Below, piece by piece: positions 58,423 to 64,000 of a stretch of 64,000 bases of DNA. The DNA is from Hymenobacter nitidus (GTDB lineage Bacteria > Bacteroidota > Bacteroidia > Cytophagales > Hymenobacteraceae), in assembly GCF_020447315.1 (NCBI RefSeq), contig NZ_JAJADQ010000003.1, positions 62,001-126,000 on the forward strand, read 5' to 3'. The notes below the pieces were generated by a model. It saw only the letters and a list, made by a program, of their open reading frames with translations. It was not told the DNA's origin and made no database searches. Both the position numbers and the translations under genes were made by a program. The first letter of the stretch is position 1, and every line of letters starts with the position of its first letter.

Positions 58423-60204
58423 TTACTTCTGGGTGGCGGCCCAGGCGTCCATCGTTTTTTCGGCAATGGCCAGGGGCATGGCGGCGTTGGCCAGCAGCTG
58501 GTCGTGGAAGGCGCTGAGCTTGAACTTGGAACCCAGCTGCTTCTCGTACTTGCGGCGCATCTCCATGATTTTCATCTGGCCGGTTTTGTAGGCCAACGCC
58601 TGCCCGGGCCAGGCCATATACCGCTCGATTTCGGCTGTGGCGGCCTGCTCGTCGATGGCGCGGTTGTCCATCATGTACTTGATGGCCTGCTCGCGGGTCA
58701 TGTTCTTGGTGTGCATGCCCACGTCTACTACCAGCCGGATGGCGCGGTGCATTTCCCCGTTCAGGGCGCCCATGCGCTGGTAGGGGTCGGTGTAGAGGCC
58801 CAGCTCCTTGCCCAGGCTCTCGGTGTAGAGGGCCCAGCCCTCGCTAAAGGCGCTGTAGAAGGCGTAGCGGCGGAACTGGGGCAGCTTCTCGTTTTCCTGC
58901 TGCAGGGCAATCTGGTAGTGGTGGCCCGGAATGGCCTCGTGCAGAAACAGCGACTCCATGCCGCGCGTCACGTTGTACTTGGTGGCGTCGATGATGGGCA
59001 CGTAGAAGATGCCGGGGCGGGAGCCGTCGGCCAGGCCGCGGTTGTACTGGGCCGAGGCCGAGGCGGCGCGGAAGGCTTCGGTCTGGCGCACCTCGAAGCC
59101 GGTGCGGGGCACGCGGCCAAACATCTTCTTCAGGTTGGGGTCTATCTTGGCCTGAATGCCGCGGTACACGTTCAGCACTTCCTCCGGCGTTTTGAAGGGC
59201 ATGAACTTAGGGTCGGTGTTCAGGTAGGTGAAAAAGGCATTCAGGTCGCCCTTAAAGCCGGTTTCCGTCTTGATCTTCTCCATCTCCTGCCGGATGCGCT
59301 TCACTTCCGAGAGGCCGGTCTGGTAGATTTCCTCCGGCTTTTTGTCCGTAGTCGTCCAGAACTTCACGGCGTAGCGGTACATATCGGCCCCGCCGGGCAC
59401 GGCCGAAATACCGGTCGTGGGGCGGGCTTTGGGCAGGTATTCGTTCTTGAGAAAGTCGTGCAGCTTCTGGTAGGTCGGCGCCACCTGCTCCCGGATGGCC
59501 TGCTGGTAGGCAGCCGCGAGGCGCTGCTGCTCGGCGGCCGGCACGGCGGCCGGAAACTTGCTCACCGGGCCGTAGAAAATGCTCTTGCTGGGGTCCTGCG
59601 TGACGAGGGCTTGCAGCTGGGGCAGCATTTTCTCGACCAGCGGCCGGGGCATCACCACGCCGGCCCGCATGCCGCGCCGGAAGTTGCTGATGGCCGTATC
59701 GGCCCACACCGGGTAGGCCCGCACCCGGCTCAGCCAGTTGTCGTAATCCTGGGTGGTTTTGAAGGGCTGGTTGCCCGAGCCCGCACCCAGCTGGGCCAAT
59801 GAAATAGGCAGGCCGCTGAACTGGGTAAATGGCATCATCCAAGAGTTCTGCTTGAGCCCTTCCAGGCGCATCTGCATCTCGTAGAGGAAGATGTCGTAGC
59901 TCACCCGGTCGTTTTCCGACAGCTTCGTGCGGTCAAATTTTTTGGCCTGGTCGAGGTACTGCTGGAAAAACTGGCGCTGGGTCGCGCGGTACGCCACCGT
60001 GCCATCGTTGGGCAACTGGTCGTTGTAGCGGTTGTCGCCCTGCGAAGTAGCTTCCAGCGGAAACAGCTTGGCGCGCTCGTCCCAGTACTTCTCGAACATG
60101 GCGGCCAGCTGCGGCGAATCGGCGGCGGTGGGCGCAGTGGTATGGCTCGTCAGAGTGCCCAGCAGGGCGGCAGCCAGGGCCGCCGACAGAAACAAGTGTT
60201 TCAC
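58423..60204 (-). CDS. DUF885 family protein (peptidase-like)
   Basis: The 593-residue protein has a signal peptide (MKHLFLSAALAAALLGTLTS) and the DUF885 core. SLFLHEAIPGHHYQIALQQE carries a zinc-protease-like HExxx(x)H arrangement, and FSEGWALYTESLGKELG follows. LFPLEATSQGDNRYND is the usual N-terminal motif. Such proteins are thought to be metallopeptidases of the cell envelope. It is monocistronic and divergent from the amylase gene. Confidence 0.9.
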   Translation of the reverse strand: MKHLFLSAALAAALLGTLTSHTTAPTAADSPQLAAMFEKYWDERAKLFPLEATSQGDNRYNDQLPNDGTVAYRATQRQFFQQYLDQAKKFDRTKLSENDRVSYDIFLYEMQMRLEGLKQNSWMMPFTQFSGLPISLAQLGAGSGNQPFKTTQDYDNWLSRVRAYPVWADTAISNFRRGMRAGVVMPRPLVEKMLPQLQALVTQDPSKSIFYGPVSKFPAAVPAAEQQRLAAAYQQAIREQVAPTYQKLHDFLKNEYLPKARPTTGISAVPGGADMYRYAVKFWTTTDKKPEEIYQTGLSEVKRIRQEMEKIKTETGFKGDLNAFFTYLNTDPKFMPFKTPEEVLNVYRGIQAKIDPNLKKMFGRVPRTGFEVRQTEAFRAASASAQYNRGLADGSRPGIFYVPIIDATKYNVTRGMESLFLHEAIPGHHYQIALQQENEKLPQFRRYAFYSAFSEGWALYTESLGKELGLYTDPYQRMGALNGEMHRAIRLVVDVGMHTKNMTREQAIKYMMDNRAIDEQAATAEIERYMAWPGQALAYKTGQMKIMEMRRKYEKQLGSKFKLSAFHDQLLANAAMPLAIAEKTMDAWAATQK

Positions 60205-60377
60205 GGAGAGGAGTTCGGGTTGGTGGAGGCTAAATGTAACGCCATTTGGGCTTGGGGTTGCAGGGAAGCCGCCCCCGAAACTTTCTTTTCTGCGGATGAG
60301 CTGATTTCGGGGTACCTTTAGGGGGCTGACTGCGCCCGATTTGTTGCGCTGTTTTTTTCGCCTCTTCCCTCCTGCTG

Positions 60378-62936
60378 ATGAAACACTTTTTACTCCTGGC
60401 CCTGCTGCTCTCCAGCCTGGGCGCCCGGGCCGTGCCGCTCACCTTCCGCGTGGATATGCGCCAGCAGACGGTAGCGGCCAGCGGCGTGTACGTGGCGGGC
60501 AACTTCCAGGCTGCTGCCGGCTTTGCTGGCGACTGGAACCCGGCCACTACCCGCCTCACCGACGCCGACAACGACCAGATCTACGAAGTGACGGTGAACG
60601 TGCCCGCGGGCGTGTACCTCTACAAGTTCGTGAATGGCAACACCTGGCCCGGGGCCGAGCTGCCCTCGACTACCTGCGGCGTGGCCGATGGCAGCAACGT
60701 GAACCGCCAGGTAGTGGTGGGCGGCAGCGCCGTGCGCCTGCCCGCCCCGGCCTTCGGTGGGTGCAATACCCAGGTGACGTTTGCCGTAAACATGCGCGGG
60801 CAGACCGTGTCGCGCAACGGGGTGCACGTAGTTGGCAACTTCCAGCCCCTGGCCGGCTACGGCACTGAGGGTGATGCCAGCGCCCTGCCCCTCTCCGACG
60901 ACAACGGCGACGGTATCTACGAAGCTCAGATTTCGTTGCCCGGCCCCAGCCGGTTTCTGTACCGCTTCGTGAACGGCAACACCCTGGCCGGGGCCGAAGC
61001 CGTGCCCGCCGCCTGCGGCCCGGCCGATGGCGCCGGGGTGCGGAATCGGGTGTTCGAAGCTCCTGCCGCCGTAAACATGATGCCGGCCGTGTGCTTCGCC
61101 ACCTGCCAGACCTGCGCGCCGTCCCTGACCGACTACAGCACCCACTGGTGGAACGACGCGGTGTTCTACGAAATCTTCGTGCGCAGCTTCTACGACAGCA
61201 ACGGCGACGGGCAGGGCGACTTTGCCGGCCTCACCCAGAAGCTCGACTACCTCAACGACGGCAACCCGGCCACCACCACCGACCTGGGCATCACCGGCAT
61301 CTGGCTGATGCCGATGATGGAGTCGCCGAGCTACCACGGCTACGACGTGACCAACTACCAGGCCACCGAGCCCGACTACGGTACCATGGCCCAGTTCGAA
61401 GCCTTTCTGGCAGCAGCCCATGCCCGCGGCATCAAGGTTATTATCGATTTGGTACTGAACCACTCCTCCGACCAGCACCCCTGGTTTCAGCAGGCAGCCG
61501 GCAGCGCCACCAGCTCCTACCGCGACTGGTACCGGTGGTCGGCCACCAGCCCCGGTGCGGGCTGGCACCAGCGGGGCGGCAGCTACTACTACGGCTATTT
61601 CTGGAGCGGCATGCCCGATCTGAACTGGCGCAATCCGCAGATGAAGAGTGCTATGTGGGATGCCACGCGCTTCTGGCTGCAAAAAGGCGTGGACGGCTAC
61701 CGCCTCGACGCGGTGAAGTTTCTGGTGGAAAACGGCACGGTGAATGAAAACACCCCCGAGACTATGCAGGTGCTCGAAGAGTTTCACGACGTGGTGCGCC
61801 AGGCCAACCCCAACGCCTTTACCGTGGGCGAAGCCTGGTCGAATACCGCGGCCGTGGTGCCCTACGTGCTAAATCAGCGCCTCGATGCCTGCTTCGAGTT
61901 TGACCTCTCGGCCGCTATTCTCAACAGCCTGAACACGGGCAGCCCGGTGCCGCTGCGCACCCAGCTCGACGTGGTGGACCGCGCCTACCCCAAGCTGCAG
62001 TACGCCACCTTCCTGACCAACCACGACCAGAACCGGGTGATGGATATGCTCGGCGGCAACGCGCTGCGCATGAAGCAGGCCGCCACGCTCTACCTGACCA
62101 TGCCCGGCGTGCCCTTCCTCTACTACGGCGAGGAAATCGGGATGAGCGGCTCGGGCGTCGACGAGGAAAAGCGCAAGCCCATGCAGTGGACGGCCGGCCC
62201 CAACGCGGGCTTCAGCACCGGCACGCCCTGGCGCGCCCCGAGCAGCAACTACCCGCAGGTCAACGTAGCCACCCAAGCTACCAATTCCTCGTCGCTGCTC
62301 ACCCACTACAAGCTGCTGATTGGCCTGCGCAACACCCACGAGGCGCTGCGCAAAGGCTACCTGCTGCCCGTTACGCCCGCGGCTCCTTCGCCGGCTCCTT
62401 CCCTACTGGGCTACGCCCGCGTGTACGGGCAGGAAGCCATTATTGCCCTGTCGAATCTGAGCGGCAGCGCGTCGGTCAACAACCCATCGTTGTCGCTGAG
62501 CGTGTCGACCTTGCCGGCGGGCAGCTACCGCGTCCGGGAGCTGATCTTCGGCCAGACGTTTGGTGATGTGACGGTGAATGCCCAAGGTGGCATCAGCAGC
62601 TGGACGCCGGCCCCGGGCGTGCTGAACCCGAACCAGACGTTGCTGCTGCACCTGGCGCCGGCCGTGCCCACGGCTACCAGCGGCTCGCAGGCCGGCTTCG
62701 CGGCCCAGCTCTACCCCAACCCGGCCACTACCCAGGTACGCCTGGCGCTAAGCGGCCCCGCCACGGCCACGACCAGCGTGCAGGTCTACGATCTGCAGGG
62801 CCGCCTGCTGCACACGGCCTCCTTTGCCGGCCGCCAGCACACGCTGAACACCAGCGCCTGGGCCGCGGGCATGTACTTCCTGCGGATTCAATCGGGCGCG
62901 GCAGTTTCTATGCAGCGCCTGCAGGTGGCGCGCTAA
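60378..62936 (+). CDS. T9SS-secreted GH13 alpha-amylase
   Basis: The 852-residue protein has a signal peptide (MKHFLLLALLLSSLGARA). Two N-terminal starch-binding-like beta domains follow (about 20-125 and 130-245: TFRVDMRQQTVAASGVYVAG and TFAVNMRGQTVSRNGVHVVG). The GH13 barrel (about 260-650) has GYRLDAVKFL (nucleophile Asp), FTVGEAWS (acid Glu) and FLTNHDQNR (third Asp). The C-terminal 80 residues (AQLYPNPATTQVRLALSG ... GMYFLRIQSG) are a T9SS type A sorting domain. It degrades starch or glycogen-like glucans outside the cell. Confidence 0.95.
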   Translation: MKHFLLLALLLSSLGARAVPLTFRVDMRQQTVAASGVYVAGNFQAAAGFAGDWNPATTRLTDADNDQIYEVTVNVPAGVYLYKFVNGNTWPGAELPSTTCGVADGSNVNRQVVVGGSAVRLPAPAFGGCNTQVTFAVNMRGQTVSRNGVHVVGNFQPLAGYGTEGDASALPLSDDNGDGIYEAQISLPGPSRFLYRFVNGNTLAGAEAVPAACGPADGAGVRNRVFEAPAAVNMMPAVCFATCQTCAPSLTDYSTHWWNDAVFYEIFVRSFYDSNGDGQGDFAGLTQKLDYLNDGNPATTTDLGITGIWLMPMMESPSYHGYDVTNYQATEPDYGTMAQFEAFLAAAHARGIKVIIDLVLNHSSDQHPWFQQAAGSATSSYRDWYRWSATSPGAGWHQRGGSYYYGYFWSGMPDLNWRNPQMKSAMWDATRFWLQKGVDGYRLDAVKFLVENGTVNENTPETMQVLEEFHDVVRQANPNAFTVGEAWSNTAAVVPYVLNQRLDACFEFDLSAAILNSLNTGSPVPLRTQLDVVDRAYPKLQYATFLTNHDQNRVMDMLGGNALRMKQAATLYLTMPGVPFLYYGEEIGMSGSGVDEEKRKPMQWTAGPNAGFSTGTPWRAPSSNYPQVNVATQATNSSSLLTHYKLLIGLRNTHEALRKGYLLPVTPAAPSPAPSLLGYARVYGQEAIIALSNLSGSASVNNPSLSLSVSTLPAGSYRVRELIFGQTFGDVTVNAQGGISSWTPAPGVLNPNQTLLLHLAPAVPTATSGSQAGFAAQLYPNPATTQVRLALSGPATATTSVQVYDLQGRLLHTASFAGRQHTLNTSAWAAGMYFLRIQSGAAVSMQRLQVAR

Positions 62937-63214
62937 CCACGGCTGGCGGCGCGGCTCTTACTTTTCCGGGTTACTTGCCACCAGTCATGGTCGTCGCCTA
63001 GTTAGCTGGCATCAGGGAGCCCACAAAACTCAACCAACATGCCCGTGCGCTCTTTCCCGCTGATTTAACTCCGCCAGCCAGAAAGCATGCTACGCCCGTG
63101 GCTGCCGGCTTCATTCGATTTCGCCGCGTTGGCCTCAGCAGGTACGGCAAGCGCCCGATGGGATCTTCTCAACGCCACGTTGCGTTATAGGCTCGTCTGC
63201 TTTCCCGTCCGATC

Positions 63215-63670
63215 ATGACTCGTTCTACCCTGCGTGGGCTGCTCATACTCTGTAGCCTCTTTACCTTGTCTGCTGTAGTCCGCGCGCAGTCCCTTCCTGA
63301 CCAACGCTCACTGGCGGCCTTGCTCAAAGCCAGCCGCTGGCAGAAGCGGGTGCTGCTGCTTTGTGCGCCCACCGCCGACAGCCCCGCTTTGCTGCGCCAA
63401 CGGCAACTGCTGGCCGCCGACCGCGCCGGCCTGGAAGCGCGGGAGCTGCTGGTGCGCGAAATAGTGCCTGCCACCCTCTCGGCCGCCGACCGAGAGTACC
63501 TGACCCAAACGCTCCGGGTTTCCACCACCGGATTTACCGTGCTGCTGCTGGGCAAAGACGGCGGCGTCAAGCGTCGCGAAACCGAGCCCGTTGCACCTTC
63601 CTCGCTGTTTGCGACAATCGACGCCATGCCCATGCGCCAGCGGGAAATGCAGGGCAGTAAGCCGCGATAA
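63215..63670 (+). CDS. DUF4174 domain protein, exported
   Basis: The 151-residue protein has a signal peptide (MTRSTLRGLLILCSLFTLSA) and a thioredoxin-fold-like DUF4174 part (RWQKRVLLLCAPTADSPALL and STTGFTVLLLGKDGGVKRRE). No CxxC active site is present, so redox activity is unlikely. Function unknown. The 278-bp gap before it shows no feature I can support. Confidence 0.8.
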   Translation: MTRSTLRGLLILCSLFTLSAVVRAQSLPDQRSLAALLKASRWQKRVLLLCAPTADSPALLRQRQLLAADRAGLEARELLVREIVPATLSAADREYLTQTLRVSTTGFTVLLLGKDGGVKRRETEPVAPSSLFATIDAMPMRQREMQGSKPR

Positions 63671-63726
63671 AGCGCTCCGAAGTACTTAGCAGGCTTCTCG
63701 CCATCTGCGGTCCGGGACTTTCCCTG

Positions 63727-64000
63727 TTACTGCCAGCTTCCTCCCAGCGCCCGCACCAGCTGCACCAAGTAGCGCAGCTGCTCCCCCCGGTTCTGGGCCA
63801 CGAGCCGGGCCGCGTTCAGGCTGGTCTGGTTGGCATCCACGACTTCAAAGTAGGTGGTCAGGCCCGTGCGGTACCGCTCCTGAGTGAGGCGCACTGCCAG
63901 GCGGGAGGCACGCTGTGCCCGCTCCTGGGCCGAGAGCTGCTGCTGGCTGAAGCGGATATCGGCCAGCGCCGTCTCCACTTCCTGCATGGCGACCAGGGCC
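63727..64000 (-). CDS. TolC-like outer membrane efflux protein, C-terminal part (partial)
   Basis: The reading frame is open to the window edge on the minus strand and ends at 63727. The visible 91 residues (QRASRLAVRLTQERYRTGLT then TYFEVVDANQTSLNAARLVA) are the final helices of an outer membrane factor of RND or type I export systems, ending LVRALGGSWQ. The N-terminal part and any pump partners lie outside the window. Confidence 0.85.
   Translation of the reverse strand, partial: ALVAMQEVETALADIRFSQQQLSAQERAQRASRLAVRLTQERYRTGLTTYFEVVDANQTSLNAARLVAQNRGEQLRYLVQLVRALGGSWQ

Overview
The window looks like chromosomal DNA of a high-GC Bacteroidota of the Hymenobacter type. It contains SusC/SusD transport proteins, a hybrid two-component regulator, type IX secretion C-terminal sorting domains on three large exported proteins, a probable PID-CTERM mini-protein, almost no Shine-Dalgarno sites, and many interspersed palindromic repeats. 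This placement is inference from gene families and style; there is no rRNA in the window.

Layout. 1-4.2 kb: type I restriction-modification locus (3' end of hsdR, hsdS, an unrecognised gene, hsdM). 4.2-9.3 kb: an XRE regulator with four operator half-sites, small unknown genes, a T9SS beta-propeller protein and a META-domain lipoprotein. 9.5-14.3 kb: a 1496-residue exported protein with three DUF4394 domains, and a probable PID-CTERM protein. 14.4-19.8 kb: housekeeping genes including a first RtcB RNA ligase and methionine aminopeptidase. 20-32.4 kb: a fructan/fructose utilisation locus on the minus strand (GH32, fructokinase, MFS sugar porter, SusD, SusC) next to a hybrid two-component regulator whose sensor resembles a periplasmic sugar-binding protein. 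32.6-34.5 kb: ArsR/SRPBCC/DoxX/YdeI operon.

The most interesting part is 34.6-40.2 kb on the minus strand. In transcription order it holds Rsr (the bacterial Ro60 TROVE protein), a microbial PARG-type macrodomain protein, an array of eight tiled Y-RNA-like units, and a second RtcB. Each Y unit has an end stem, a two-base UG bulge followed by a base pair that is C-G, U-A or G-C in different units, a second helix that also covaries, and a YUUCG-like motif. Units 1-6 carry a tRNA-like T-arm followed by an extra closed hairpin. Units 2, 4 and 6 then carry a canonical D-arm, which is the order of a circularly permuted tRNA. Units 7 and 8 have only the Rsr-binding type of module. This reads as an RNA-repair/RNA-quality-control operon with an unusually expanded Y-RNA array. 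A separate array of eleven 21-bp degenerate repeats lies just beyond the rtcB terminator.

41-64 kb: an HDAC-family deacetylase, a J-domain protein, an XRE regulator with paired palindromic operators, and a membrane-stress type operon (YbjN-like, PspA, YqiJ-like, flotillin, and after a DUF3592-like gene a 1635-residue AAA+ ATPase). The 3' end of the ATPase gene is duplicated as a frameshifted remnant about 1 kb downstream, bracketing an AT-richer insert. The window ends with a PPOX protein, a Tat-exported SDR, a DUF885 peptidase-like protein, a T9SS alpha-amylase, a DUF4174 protein and the C-terminal part of a TolC-like efflux protein.
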